A stretch of 64,000 nt of DNA from Lachnospiraceae bacterium (GCA_022792835.1 JAAWBT010000014.1:1-64000); one strand, 5' to 3'. Shown: positions 9,679 to 20,395, numbered from the stretch's first letter. The notes: generated from the letters alone by a model not told the origin. Made by a program: numbers and translations.

Positions 9679-10848
9679 CTACAGACAGAGCCGGTAAATG
9701 TTTACCACATCCTCCTCGTGAAGAGGCACATATGCCTGTGTATCTAAATTGGCATAGGGAACTGCCGCCTTTGCCATGGCCTCAAAATCTGAGTCACTGA
9801 TCCCCAGCTCTGAAAGCCTGGAGGGAAGACCGCAGTCCAGGAAAAACTGCTCTGTGGCATCAATTCCCATATTGGCCAGGGTAAAACGGTCTGTTTCCCT
9901 GGGAAACCCCCACACATTGATGGCGTAATCCACGAATTTGTCCACCGTATCTTCTGACAAAATATACCGCATCCAGGCAGGCGTGACAATGGCAAGAGCC
10001 ACTCCGTGAGTGATGTCATAATAGGCCCCAAGCTGATGCCCCATAGCGTGGCAGGACCACTTCCCCGCCTTGCCGCAGCCGCACAGACCGTTTAATGCCA
10101 TGCTGGCCGCCCACATGATATTGGCCCTGGCAGAATAATTCTCCGGCTCCGTGAGAGCCACAGGTCCCCATTTGATGCAGGTCTTTAAAATCCCCTCAGC
10201 GAACTTATCCTGAACATAAGCATCCTCCGTCCGCTTAAAATATCCCTCGAAAATGTGGGACATGATGTCCGCCACCCCGGCCGCAGTCTGCCCTGCAGGC
10301 AGCGTATATAAATAGGTAGGATCAAGAACGGAAACCTTCGGATACAGGAATCCACTGTGGACTCCCTGTTTTTCCTTCGTGTCCGGATTGCTGATCACCG
10401 CCGTGGGATTCATCTCCGACCCGGTGGCCGACATGGTAAGGACCGTAAAGACGGGAAGAGCCGCCTGTATCTTCCCCGCATCTTTCACGAGCTCCCAGGG
10501 GTCTCCCTCATAGCAGGCTCCCGCCGCAATGGCCTTCGCGCAGTCCACCGTGCTTCCGCCTCCCACTGCTAAAACCATATTCACATGATTCTCCCAGGCT
10601 AAAGACACGCCGCAGCGGACCGCCGAGATCTTTGGATTGGGCGTCACACCGCCAAGCTCAAAAAGCTCAAAACCTTCCCCTTTCAGCAGGCTTGAGACAG
10701 TCTCATAGATGCCGTTTTTCTTGATGCTTCCGCTGCCATATACCAGAAGCACCCGGTTCCCAAAGGGCTTCATCTCCTGCGGGAGCGCCGTCACCTTCCC
10801 CCTGCCAAACAGCATTTTCGTCGGCGCATAAAAGTCAAAATTTTCCAT
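9679..10848 (-). CDS. Iron-containing alcohol dehydrogenase
   Basis: GGGSTVDCAKAIAAG, HAMGHQLGAYYDITHGVALAIVTPAWM. Confidence 0.92.
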   Translation of the reverse strand: MENFDFYAPTKMLFGRGKVTALPQEMKPFGNRVLLVYGSGSIKKNGIYETVSSLLKGEGFELFELGGVTPNPKISAVRCGVSLAWENHVNMVLAVGGGSTVDCAKAIAAGACYEGDPWELVKDAGKIQAALPVFTVLTMSATGSEMNPTAVISNPDTKEKQGVHSGFLYPKVSVLDPTYLYTLPAGQTAAGVADIMSHIFEGYFKRTEDAYVQDKFAEGILKTCIKWGPVALTEPENYSARANIMWAASMALNGLCGCGKAGKWSCHAMGHQLGAYYDITHGVALAIVTPAWMRYILSEDTVDKFVDYAINVWGFPRETDRFTLANMGIDATEQFFLDCGLPSRLSELGISDSDFEAMAKAAVPYANLDTQAYVPLHEEDVVNIYRLCL

Positions 10849-10893
10849 AAGTTACCTTTCCCCCATCCATTGTTTTATCCCGATTTTTGGATT

Positions 10894-12009
10894 TCACTGG
10901 TATTTGTCATATTCCGGAAGACAGTTCAGGCTCCCGTAGCAAGAGGTTCCACTGGAAAGATACACCTCACTGATCCCCCAATCCGTCAGGCAGTACTCAC
11001 TTTCCTCCAGTTCCGAAAGGAATGTCTGAACCTCCTGCCAGACCTGGTTCCGGTCCCGCTCCGGCTCCAGGGCACAGGCTGCCAGGAGAAGGGCCGGGCC
11101 GAAATTCTCTTTTTCCTCTGCCCAGACATCTACTTCTATGACCTCCCCTGTGGCCGTGTCGCAGGTAACCGTATAGCTCACACCGTTCTCCAGGGCGACA
11201 TGTACCTCCTGTCTGTAATAACTGTAGGAGGCAGACTCGCTTGTGTAAACTTCGTTTCTGCTTTCCCACTGTTTCATCTCATAAAACACATCGGGCCACA
11301 GATCATTCAGATACCCATCCAGCCTCACCAGATATTCTTCCCCATCCACATCATAATGATAGTAACCATTGCAGGGCTCTCCCGCCGCCCGAACCTCTTC
11401 TTCTGAGAGAACCTTAACGCCGTCCATATCCCCGTCCCCGGAAATCTCCGCCTCAAACTCCCCTTCGTTCACACTTTCCCAGGCCTCTTCCGCCTGCTCC
11501 CCAGGGGTCTTTTCATCAAAAAGTTCCAAGACCCCCGTCATGGCTTCTTCTGCAAACTTCTTAACCGGCACCCACAGGGCTGCCGCTCCAATGCAGATGA
11601 CCATCAGGAGGACAACAACTTTAAGGCCCGCGGAAGATTTCCCGGCTTCCCAGTTTTTTGTTCCCCCCTTTTTCTTATGGGGGTCTTCATTGGGAACCCC
11701 ATAAGTATGGGCATGACCACTTTTGCAGTTATCCAGATAACGGCTGTCATAGACCCGCCCGTCTCTTTGCACCGGTCTCCCAGAAGTACTGCTTTTTCCT
11801 GAAACGGTTCTCACCTTTGTCTGTCCCTGAGAACGGGATTTTTTCTGTTCCTCGGCCGCCCGCTGAAACGTCCCTTCGTGGTCGCTTTCATTGGGAAGCA
11901 GCCAGCCCTCATAGATGATCGGCTCTCTGCGGAGCCTGCGGCATTCCGGACAGTAACTTTTCGCCGTCAGCTCCTGGTCACAGACCGGGCACAGGTATCG
12001 CTTTTTCAT
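10894..12009 (-). CDS. Zinc-ribbon protein with single TM helix, function unknown
   Basis: CPVCDQEL...CPECRR at N-terminus, low-complexity linker, VVVLLMVICIGAAALWV TM. Confidence 0.7.
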   Translation of the reverse strand: MKKRYLCPVCDQELTAKSYCPECRRLRREPIIYEGWLLPNESDHEGTFQRAAEEQKKSRSQGQTKVRTVSGKSSTSGRPVQRDGRVYDSRYLDNCKSGHAHTYGVPNEDPHKKKGGTKNWEAGKSSAGLKVVVLLMVICIGAAALWVPVKKFAEEAMTGVLELFDEKTPGEQAEEAWESVNEGEFEAEISGDGDMDGVKVLSEEEVRAAGEPCNGYYHYDVDGEEYLVRLDGYLNDLWPDVFYEMKQWESRNEVYTSESASYSYYRQEVHVALENGVSYTVTCDTATGEVIEVDVWAEEKENFGPALLLAACALEPERDRNQVWQEVQTFLSELEESEYCLTDWGISEVYLSSGTSCYGSLNCLPEYDKYQ

Positions 12010-12140
12010 CCCTTACCTCCCATGTATAGGAATCTTAATATCACGAACAATTTCATTTCTGATATTATCATGCCCTTTGGGTACAACGCTACAGATAAAC
12101 AATCAGACAAATCAAAATTTCAGTTGATTAATCTTCCATA

Positions 12141-13313
12141 TTAGCGGCAGGCCAGCCGATAGACCTCTTCACATTCTTTGGGCCCAAGCTTCACAAAAAA
12201 GCCCTCAGTGCGCCCTTCGATCTGGAGGGTTTCCAGAAGTTTTGGAATATCTTCTTCCTTTGCCCCCAGCTCCGCGAAGGAAGTGGGCATGCCAACGGAG
12301 TGGAAAAATTCCTTCGTCCGTGCAATTCCTTCCTTGGCCGTCTCCTCCGGATTCTCAAAATTCATCTCACATCCCCATACCCGGACTGCAAACTGGGCGA
12401 ACCGGTCCACATCATGGTGCATCACATAGGTCATCCATGCCGGGAACATGACTGCCAGCCCGGCCCCATGGGCACAGTCATAAAAGGCGGAAAGTTCATG
12501 CTCCAGATTGTGGCTGGCCCAGTCCTGCTCCCTGCCTACGCCGCAAACATCGTTGTGGGCCAGAGTTCCCGCCCACATAATGTTGGCCCTGGCCTCATAA
12601 TCATCAGGGTTCTCAAGGACCTTCGGCAGTTCCTTGATAATCGTTTTCAGAACTCCCTCACAGAGCCGGTCCGTAATCTCCACATGCTTCGTATTGGTAA
12701 AATACCGTTCAAACACATGGGCCATGATATCCGTACAGCCGCTGGCCGTCTGATAGGGCGGGAGAGTCATGGTAAGCTCCGGATTCATAATAGCAAAAAC
12801 CGGACGCATCATCTCACAGCCAAAGGGCCTCTTGTACATACCGTCCTCATGGGTGATGACAGAGCCGTCGCTGCCCTCGCTGCCCGCCGCCGCAATGGTA
12901 AGGACAGAGCCCACAGGCAGAGATCGTTTGGGAAATGCCTTTCCCAGATAAAAGTCCCAGAAATCCCCCTCATAAGGAGTTCCGATGGCAATGGCCTTCG
13001 AGGAGTCAATGGTGCTCCCGCCGCCCACAGCCAGGATAAAGTCTACTTTTTCTTTGCGGCAAAGCTCGATTCCCTCATAGACCAAGCCGCTCCTGGGATT
13101 GGGCTTTACCCCTCCCAGGGTCACATAACCCAGTCCCTCTTTTTCCAGTGACGCTTTTACCCGGTCGAGGAGCCCGGAGCGGACCACGCTTCCGCCGCCG
13201 TAATGGATCAATACCTTACTTCCCCCAAACCGTTTCACATAATGCCCTGCTTCATTTTCCGTGCCCTTCCCAAATGCAAAATAGGTGGGGCTGTAAAATG
13301 TAAAATTATCCAT
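12141..13313 (-). CDS. Iron-containing alcohol dehydrogenase (paralog)
   Basis: GGGSTIDSSKAIAIGTPYEGDFWDF, HNLEHELSAFYDCAHGAGLAVMFPAWM; start at MDNFTFYSP. Confidence 0.92.
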   Translation of the reverse strand: MDNFTFYSPTYFAFGKGTENEAGHYVKRFGGSKVLIHYGGGSVVRSGLLDRVKASLEKEGLGYVTLGGVKPNPRSGLVYEGIELCRKEKVDFILAVGGGSTIDSSKAIAIGTPYEGDFWDFYLGKAFPKRSLPVGSVLTIAAAGSEGSDGSVITHEDGMYKRPFGCEMMRPVFAIMNPELTMTLPPYQTASGCTDIMAHVFERYFTNTKHVEITDRLCEGVLKTIIKELPKVLENPDDYEARANIMWAGTLAHNDVCGVGREQDWASHNLEHELSAFYDCAHGAGLAVMFPAWMTYVMHHDVDRFAQFAVRVWGCEMNFENPEETAKEGIARTKEFFHSVGMPTSFAELGAKEEDIPKLLETLQIEGRTEGFFVKLGPKECEEVYRLACR

Positions 13314-13433
13314 AAGACCTGTTCTCCTTTTGTTTTTCTGCCTTTCAGTATAGCACATTTTCCTGGCTACTTCTACCGGAAAATGCTTCACTTGTCACGC
13401 TCAATGTCAATATAACTCTTGTTTTCCAGCGTG

Positions 13434-14447
13434 TCACTTTAATACATCTTTGATCACCCGCTCTGCATTTCCCCTGGCCGCAAGCTCGATCTGCCGCTCC
13501 GTAAATCCTGCCCCTTTCAGGGCCTCCCAAAGCCGCCACATCTGATCCGGGGAGGCAATCTCCAGCCGGCCTCCCACACCGTCCAAATCAGACCCCAGGG
13601 CCAGGACCTCTTCGCCGCCGCAGTTTACAATATATTTGGCGTGGGCCGACATCCGCTCTATCCTGCTTTCCTTACTGTAAAAGTCCTCCTCCAGAAATCC
13701 GGGGGCGAAATTGAGACCCGTCACGCCGCCTTTTTCCGCCAGCAGCCGGATCATGTCGTCGCTTAAATTTCTGGAACAGTCCGCAAGGGCCCTGGCATTG
13801 GAGTGGGAGGCCACAAAGGGCCGTCTGGAAACAGCCGCCACATCATAAAACCCTTCATCGGACAGATGGGACGCATCCACGATCATCCCCAGCTCATTCA
13901 TATAGCGGACAGCCTCTCTGCCGAAATCTGTAAGGCCGCTTTCTCTGCTGCCTGGGGTTTCGTCCCGGTAATTGGCTCTGCCAAAGCAGTTGTCTGCATT
14001 CCAGGTCAGGGTAATGAGCCGGATCCCCTGGTCATAAAAAGCCTTCAGCCTTTCAAGGCTCCCCCGGACCGCCCGACCGTCTTCCAGGGTCAGAAAAGCC
14101 GACATCCGCCCCGCTTCCCCATTCTTTTTCAGATCTTCCCAGTTAAGAGCCAACGCAGTCTCCCTCTCGTGCTCCCGGCAAGCGTCTTTCAGGCAGGAGA
14201 GCAGCCGTCCGATATAGGCGTCATCCCATTCCTCACGGGAAAGCTCCCCCGAAAGGGCGCCGCAAAGTCCTGCCTTTTTGAACTCCTGGAGCCCTTCTTC
14301 ATCTGGCATCCAGACTGCAAAAAACTGAGCAAGGCAGTTTCCCTTTTTAAGCCGAGTAAAGTCTACGGCCATGGTGTTTTCATAAAGATTCCCCTGTTCC
14401 CCTGCAAACATCATCAGCGTATCACAGTGCAGATCAATATACTTCAT
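13434..14447 (-). CDS. Membrane dipeptidase (renal dipeptidase family, M19)
   Basis: DLHCDTLM, LTWNADNCFGRANY, DASHLSDEGFYDV, SHSNARAL, GSDLDGVGG. Confidence 0.92.
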   Translation of the reverse strand: MKYIDLHCDTLMMFAGEQGNLYENTMAVDFTRLKKGNCLAQFFAVWMPDEEGLQEFKKAGLCGALSGELSREEWDDAYIGRLLSCLKDACREHERETALALNWEDLKKNGEAGRMSAFLTLEDGRAVRGSLERLKAFYDQGIRLITLTWNADNCFGRANYRDETPGSRESGLTDFGREAVRYMNELGMIVDASHLSDEGFYDVAAVSRRPFVASHSNARALADCSRNLSDDMIRLLAEKGGVTGLNFAPGFLEEDFYSKESRIERMSAHAKYIVNCGGEEVLALGSDLDGVGGRLEIASPDQMWRLWEALKGAGFTERQIELAARGNAERVIKDVLK

Positions 14448-17400
14448 GTTCTTCCTCCAAAAGTCTGATCAGTTCTGTCCTTCCCATGGACGTGAGGGCG
14501 GAAGCCCTGGAAGTCACCTGTTCCGAAAGCTCCCGCTTCCTGGCCTGAAGTTTTAAGACCCCCTCCTCAATGGTATCTCTGGCAATGAGCCGGAACACTG
14601 ACACCACCTTCTTCTGCCCGATCCGGTGGGCCCGGTCCGTGGCCTGATTCTCCGCCGCCAGATTCCACCAGGGGTCATAATGGATCACCATATCGGCTGC
14701 CGTCAGGTTGAGTCCTGTCCCGCCCGCCTTCAATGAGATCAAAAATACCGGAATCTCGTCCTGGTTAAAGGCATTCACCAGAGCCAGGCGATCCTCCTTC
14801 CCTGTCTTCCCCGTCAACTTATAATATGCGATCTGCTCCGCCTGAAGCTGCTTTTCCAGGATTTCCAGCATAGAAGTAAATTGGGAAAACAGGAGAATCT
14901 TGTGCCCGCCTGAAACGGCATTCGTCACCAACTCCATGCAGGTCGCAAGCTTGGCGGACCCATCCTCATAGCCTTCATAGCAAAGAGACGGGTCACAACA
15001 AATCTGCCGCAGCTGCAAAAGTTCTGCCAAAATCTGCATCTGCTCTCTCCTGTATTCCTCTTCCCCGGAATCCTGAAGCTTTTGTTTCAGCACAAGAGCG
15101 TGGGCATTGTAAAGTTCCCGCTGTTTTCCTTCTAATTTCGAATAAACGGTGTGCTCCAGCTTATCTGGCAGCTCCGTAAGCACGTCCTTCTTACTCCTTC
15201 TTAAAAGGAATGGGGCGATCAAACGGTTCAGCCGCTTCAATTCCTTTTTTCCCCCGCCTTTCGCGATGGGAAGCTCAAACTCCTTCTTGAACCTGGTATA
15301 GCCATAAAGAAAACCAGGCATGAGAAAATCGAAAATACTCCACAAATCGCTGAGCCGGTTTTCAATGGGCGTCCCTGTCAGGGCAAATCTGGTTCTGGCC
15401 CGGACTTGCTTCACCGTCTCCGCATTTTTTGTGGTATAGTTTTTGATATACTGGGCCTCATCCAAAATCTGGAACCGGAATTCCTTCTTTTCATAAAGGT
15501 CAATATCCCTTCGCAAAAGCTCATAGGAGGTAATCATGACCTGCGCCCGTCCCTCCCAGAGCATCTCTTTTCGGTCCGCCCCGCTTCCCGCCACTACCAT
15601 AGCAGAAAGTCCCTTTCCAAACCGGATAATCTCGCTTTCCCAGTTGTAGATCAGGGACGCCGGACAGACAATCAGCGCCGTCATATCCGGATTCTTCTCT
15701 GCCTCTGACAAAAGGAGGGCAATGACCTGAATGGTCTTTCCAAGACCCATGTCATCGGCCAAGATGCCTCCAAAATTTAAAGCATCTAAGGTTTTCAGCC
15801 AAAAAAAGCCTTTTTTCTGATAATCTCTGAGTACTTCCCTCAGAGAATCCGGAACAGAAAAATCCCCCTCCTCCCAGGAACTCATGGCCTGGACTACGGA
15901 CCGGAACGCCTGGTCCCGCCTGACCTCCATGTGGTTTCCATCCCCCAGAACCTTATCCACAAACAGGCTCCGGTAACCTGGAAGATGGATTGGCCCCTGA
16001 AAGGACTGCTCGTTCCCCAGTGCCAGTCCTCTGGAAAGTTCCGACAAGATCTCAAAACCAGAATCCTCCAGGCAGAGAAAGTCCCCTGACTTCATCTGAT
16101 AAAACTGTTTCTTCATCTGATAAGCCGAAAGAATCCGGCCAATTTCCTCTGCCGGGATATCCCCGGTGTCCACCGTAAGATCCAGCCAGCCGCTCTCTAA
16201 ACTGACACCGAAGGCAAGCTTTTTTCCGGACAGGATCCTCCGCTCCTTCATGGACTGGCTCAAATAGACCTGTCCGCGGGTCTCAAATTCCGAAAGCCCT
16301 CTCTCCAGAAAGCGAAACAGCGCCTCCTCGTCATCCCGGATCGCAAAACAGTCCTCCCCCGCGTACCGGCCTGTAAAATATTTCCGGATCAAAGTCCCTG
16401 CCATCAGTTCTCCCGCCTGGTCCCGAAAAGTCTCTGCCCGTCCAGCAGGAGAAAATGGCGTATATTTTTTCTCCCCGTACCAAAATTCTGCCCGAAGGGT
16501 CACCTCTGAAGATGAAGGGCTGTCAAAATAAAATTTCACCGCAAGGGGATCTGCATGATACTGCTCCAGATCCACGCCTAAAGGCTCCATAGTCACATAT
16601 TTGGAAATTTTCGGAAGCACATAGTCACAGAAAACCGGAAGATCCTTTCCGGCGATTTCTGCCGAAAGCCCCCGCTCCCCTTCCTCCATGGACCGGACAA
16701 ACTCCTTAAGGATACTGCTGCAGGCCCGGTCACAGCAGTAGAGTACGTCTTTCCGGAACAGATAAAGTTTCCGTTTTCCGTAAAAGGCCTGCACATGGTC
16801 CAACAAGGAGAGGCGAAAACCGTCCCGTCCCAGAGTCCGTATGGTCCCCATCAGGCAGGGATTCTCCTTCTTAATCTGAACCTGCTTCACCTCCTCGCCG
16901 GCTCCGGAAATCTCCACCGTCCAGCCGGCAAGGACCTTCATCATACTGTCACAGGCGCCAGGGGAGAGTTCAAATTCCCGGATCGTTGGTCTTGGCGAAC
17001 TCCGGTAAGTCATAAATCTCTGATACACAGACAGATAATCTCCCACCAATCGGGCCACTTCCTCCGCCAGTCTGGCAGAGGCCGGTTCGAAAGCGCTCAT
17101 ACTGTGATAAAAGGCAAGCTGCTTCCCGTATTCCACATAAGACTCATCTTCCAGAGCCATGACAAAGGAAGTCAAATCCTTCACCTGGTACATCCTCCCT
17201 GTCCCTACCTTCAGAGACAAGAGCAGTTTCCCCTCAGAAAACCGGAAGGACGGCTCCAGCCGGATTTTCGCATCCATCCCTGAAACTACAGCCTCTCTCA
17301 TATCCCGCCCGGTATAGCTTTGGAGCATCCGCCGCACCGCAAGAGGCGTGGACACACAGGGCGCATGTCCTTTCCGTTCTGCCTCCATCACGTAAAGGGC

Positions 17401-17670
17401 TGCCGCCGCCTCATGACGGCACAGCCCCTTGTATTCTCTGTGAACCTGGCACTGGCAGGAAGCCTGATAAAGATAACCGCTTTTGATCAAAAGCGACACC
17501 CGCCAGCTCTTCTCCTCATCCTCCACCAACGCACGAATCTTTTCTTCGCCTTTCCAGAAGCTTTCGTTGGACACAAGCTGGACCTTTCCCCGCTCGAACA
17601 ACGCCTCGCCCTTCTCATACTCTTGTGGGCTTCTGGATTTTAACCGTATGGTTTCACCGGAATATGCCAT
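14434..17670 (-). CDS. SNF2-family helicase with SWIM zinc finger and SNF2-associated region
   Basis: CQCQVHREYKGLCRHEAAA; GGILADDMGLGKTIQVIALLL, DEAQYIKN, TGTPIENRLSDLWSIFDFL, DRAHRIGQKK. Confidence 0.93.
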   Translation of the reverse strand: MAYSGETIRLKSRSPQEYEKGEALFERGKVQLVSNESFWKGEEKIRALVEDEEKSWRVSLLIKSGYLYQASCQCQVHREYKGLCRHEAAAALYVMEAERKGHAPCVSTPLAVRRMLQSYTGRDMREAVVSGMDAKIRLEPSFRFSEGKLLLSLKVGTGRMYQVKDLTSFVMALEDESYVEYGKQLAFYHSMSAFEPASARLAEEVARLVGDYLSVYQRFMTYRSSPRPTIREFELSPGACDSMMKVLAGWTVEISGAGEEVKQVQIKKENPCLMGTIRTLGRDGFRLSLLDHVQAFYGKRKLYLFRKDVLYCCDRACSSILKEFVRSMEEGERGLSAEIAGKDLPVFCDYVLPKISKYVTMEPLGVDLEQYHADPLAVKFYFDSPSSSEVTLRAEFWYGEKKYTPFSPAGRAETFRDQAGELMAGTLIRKYFTGRYAGEDCFAIRDDEEALFRFLERGLSEFETRGQVYLSQSMKERRILSGKKLAFGVSLESGWLDLTVDTGDIPAEEIGRILSAYQMKKQFYQMKSGDFLCLEDSGFEILSELSRGLALGNEQSFQGPIHLPGYRSLFVDKVLGDGNHMEVRRDQAFRSVVQAMSSWEEGDFSVPDSLREVLRDYQKKGFFWLKTLDALNFGGILADDMGLGKTIQVIALLLSEAEKNPDMTALIVCPASLIYNWESEIIRFGKGLSAMVVAGSGADRKEMLWEGRAQVMITSYELLRRDIDLYEKKEFRFQILDEAQYIKNYTTKNAETVKQVRARTRFALTGTPIENRLSDLWSIFDFLMPGFLYGYTRFKKEFELPIAKGGGKKELKRLNRLIAPFLLRRSKKDVLTELPDKLEHTVYSKLEGKQRELYNAHALVLKQKLQDSGEEEYRREQMQILAELLQLRQICCDPSLCYEGYEDGSAKLATCMELVTNAVSGGHKILLFSQFTSMLEILEKQLQAEQIAYYKLTGKTGKEDRLALVNAFNQDEIPVFLISLKAGGTGLNLTAADMVIHYDPWWNLAAENQATDRAHRIGQKKVVSVFRLIARDTIEEGVLKLQARKRELSEQVTSRASALTSMGRTELIRLLEEEHEVY

Positions 17671-17711
17671 TTTTCCCTCTTTCTGGCGCAGAACCTGTCC
17701 CGCCGGCCATC

Positions 17712-19481
17712 TTACATCCTGTCAGGCGCTTCAAAACCAAGCAGGCCGATACAGGTCTCCAGAACCCTTCTCACCAGCCCCAGCAGACAGATATAAGCAG
17801 CCTGACGTTCCTTATCCTCCTCGGCCATAATCTTTGTCTCATGATAAAACCGGTTAAAGGCATTGGACAGCTCATAAATATACTGGCATATTTTATGGGG
17901 CGCCTGTTCCACAAAGGCGGAAAGCAAGGCATCCTGTACCCGGCTTACCATGAGCTGCAGCGCCTTTTCACTCTCCGAGAGGGCCGGCAGAATCCTCCCT
18001 TTACCTGTGGGCTTATCCTCAAGCTCTTCATATTTTGCCTGAATGGATTTGATCCGCACAATGGTATAAAGGATGTAAGGGCCTGTGTCTCCCTCAAAAG
18101 AAATGAACCGGTCCACGTCAAAAATGTAATCCTTGGCCGCCTGGTTGGACAAATCCCCGTATTTTAAAGCTGCAAGGCCAATCATCTTCGCCGTCTCTTT
18201 GGCTTCATCCTCTCCCATGGACCGATTTTCCATGATCTTCTCATAGACGGCGTCGCTGATCTCCCGGATCAGATATTCCAGCCGCATGATTCCGCCGTCC
18301 CTGGTCTTAAAAGGCTTTCCGTCCCTGCCGTTCATGGTTCCAAACCCCAGAAAGTCTAACTTCACTTCAGGCCTTACAATGCCAGTCTTCTTGGCACATC
18401 GGAACACCTGTGTAAAATGGAGCGACTGTCTTTTGTCTACCACATAGAGAATTCTGTCAGGAGCAAACAGCTTTTCCCGCTCCACCAAAGTCGCCAGATC
18501 TGTAGTGGAATATAAGGTCGCCCCGTCAGATTTCAAGAGAATGCAGGGAGGCACCTCCTTGGCATCCGTCTCTTCTGCCACGTCCACCACCAAAGCCCCC
18601 TGGCTTTCGTGAGCGAAGCCCTCTGTCTTCATCTGTTCTACCATATCTGGAATATAGCCCTGGGCGTCGCTCTCCTTTTTCCAGATGTCAAAGGTCACAC
18701 CCAGTTTTTCATAATTTTTCTTAAGATCAGCCACAGACACATTTAAAATATGGTTCCACAGGGCCAGATATCCCCTGTTCCCGTTCTGGAGTTTAAAAGT
18801 GGCGTCATGGGCCTTCTTCGCGAAAACCTCGTCCACCTTAGATTTGGCACTGGCCGCCGGATAGATCTCTTCCAGCTCCCCGATGGTAAAAGGCGCCTCT
18901 GCCGGATATTCCCCCTTATAATCCTCTTTAAAATAAGGAAGCTCTGGCTGCCGTTCTTTTAATTCCTCGATGATCAGCCCCATCTGGAGCCCCCAGTCTC
19001 CCAGGTGGACGTCCCCGATGACTTTATGCCCCAGGAACCGGGACAAACGTTTCATACTCTCCCCAATGATCGCCGAGCGCAGATGTCCCACGTGAAGGGG
19101 CTTGGCCACGTTGGGTCCGCCGTAATCAATGATAATGGTCTCCTGCTTTTCCTCTGGGCAGATTCCCAGCTTTTCCTCATTGTCCATCTGCTCCAGATAC
19201 TTTGACACAAACCCACCGGAAAGTTTTATATTGATAAATCCGGGATTCACCGCCGTGACTTCTTCGAACACCTCGTTCCCCGAAATCTGTCCCACCACGT
19301 CACCTGCGATCATAATGGGCGCTTTCTTATAAAGTTTTGCCCCGGCCATGGCGCCGTTGCACTGGTATTCACACAGGTCCGGCCTGTTGGAAAGAGTCAC
19401 TTTCCCAAGGTTCCTCTCATATCCGCAGTCTGCAAATCCCTGCTCTGTGATTTCTGTAATCAGGTCGATCAGCTTTTTCAT
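17712..19481 (-). CDS. argS: Arginyl-tRNA synthetase
   Basis: YGGPNVAKPLHVGHLRSAIIGESMKRLSRFLGHKVIGDVHLGDWGLQMG. Confidence 0.96.
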   Translation of the reverse strand: MKKLIDLITEITEQGFADCGYERNLGKVTLSNRPDLCEYQCNGAMAGAKLYKKAPIMIAGDVVGQISGNEVFEEVTAVNPGFINIKLSGGFVSKYLEQMDNEEKLGICPEEKQETIIIDYGGPNVAKPLHVGHLRSAIIGESMKRLSRFLGHKVIGDVHLGDWGLQMGLIIEELKERQPELPYFKEDYKGEYPAEAPFTIGELEEIYPAASAKSKVDEVFAKKAHDATFKLQNGNRGYLALWNHILNVSVADLKKNYEKLGVTFDIWKKESDAQGYIPDMVEQMKTEGFAHESQGALVVDVAEETDAKEVPPCILLKSDGATLYSTTDLATLVEREKLFAPDRILYVVDKRQSLHFTQVFRCAKKTGIVRPEVKLDFLGFGTMNGRDGKPFKTRDGGIMRLEYLIREISDAVYEKIMENRSMGEDEAKETAKMIGLAALKYGDLSNQAAKDYIFDVDRFISFEGDTGPYILYTIVRIKSIQAKYEELEDKPTGKGRILPALSESEKALQLMVSRVQDALLSAFVEQAPHKICQYIYELSNAFNRFYHETKIMAEEDKERQAAYICLLGLVRRVLETCIGLLGFEAPDRM

Positions 19482-19655
19482 AAATTCCTCCGTCGAAAAT
19501 TTTTACACTTTCACTATCCGCTTATTATATACCTTTTTCTCTGGAAAGTACATAGACTTTTTCTGCTTCCCTTTCCATAATTCCAGTGGTATACTGAAAG
19601 AAAACCCGGGCGGGCTTTCGCCCGCACTGCCGGAACTTTTATGGAGGGTAAAATT

Positions 19656-20108
19656 ATGAAGGTAAAGATTCAAGATTTAAAAGATGTGGCTGTCAAGGGA
19701 GTCCATGTGGCGTTCACGGAAACCTGCGAAGCTTACAAAGAAGATTTCTTTGAGTGGACCGCATTCCCCATTGTCACACAGTTCAAGACAGATAAGATCA
19801 TGTCCGGCGTGCTGCAGGGCTGGCATCACACCCCCAATTTCAGCCAAATCGAATACCATGAGGATGCAGAGCAGTTCTTCTTCACCGAAGGGACTGCCCT
19901 TATGCTGTTCATCGACATTGTGGACAAAACGCCTGACATGGATACTGCACAGATTGTCCGCATCCCTGCAGGCACTCAGCTCGACATCGCTGCAGGCAAG
20001 GGGCATTTCGTGGCTGTGGCGGAGGGATGTACCTTCAAGGCCATTGTCGTCTCTCCTGTTCAGGATGCTCCCAGGATGGACCTTCCCGAGATGGTATGTG
20101 GAGAATAA
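19656..20108 (+). CDS. Cupin-fold / ureidoglycolate lyase-like protein
   Basis: QIEYHEDAEQFFFTEGTALMLFIDI...RIPAGTQLDIAAGKGHFVAVAEG. Confidence 0.6.
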   Translation: MKVKIQDLKDVAVKGVHVAFTETCEAYKEDFFEWTAFPIVTQFKTDKIMSGVLQGWHHTPNFSQIEYHEDAEQFFFTEGTALMLFIDIVDKTPDMDTAQIVRIPAGTQLDIAAGKGHFVAVAEGCTFKAIVVSPVQDAPRMDLPEMVCGE

Positions 20109-20116
20109 CGGGTAAT

Positions 20117-20155
20117 GAAAAGCCCCCGGCCATGGCTGGGGGGCTTTTCAATTTA
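20117..20155 (+). terminator. Rho-independent terminator
   Basis: aaaagcccccggccatggctggggggctttt hairpin. Confidence 0.85.
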
Positions 20156-20171
20156 TACCTTATGTTTTTGT

Positions 20172-20372
20172 TCAAACCTTGTGAAGCAAATGCAGATTCA
20201 GCTTGCGCACCAGAAGGACAGGGTCCAATCCATGCTCCAGAGCCGCCTGCTCCAAGGTTTCTCCGGAAGCGGAGGCACAGCCGATGCAGGCCATCCCTGC
20301 CCCGGCAAGAAGTTCTCCTGCCTCCTCATAGGTTTCCAGAAGTTCACTGATAAGCATATCTTTCTCGATCAT
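20172..20372 (-). CDS. DUF1858 / hybrid-cluster-protein-associated small redox domain protein
   Basis: MLISELLETYEEAGELLAGAGMACIGCASASGETLEQAALEHG, 66 aa. Confidence 0.85.
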   Translation of the reverse strand: MIEKDMLISELLETYEEAGELLAGAGMACIGCASASGETLEQAALEHGLDPVLLVRKLNLHLLHKV

Positions 20373-20395
20373 GGTCTCCCTCCTCTCCAGTCTTT

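Noticed and set aside
13381-13440. Inverted repeat TCACGCT...AGCGTG upstream of an Fe-ADH as operator
   Set aside because: Arms are short and 28 bp or more apart; too weak to support without comparison to orthologs.
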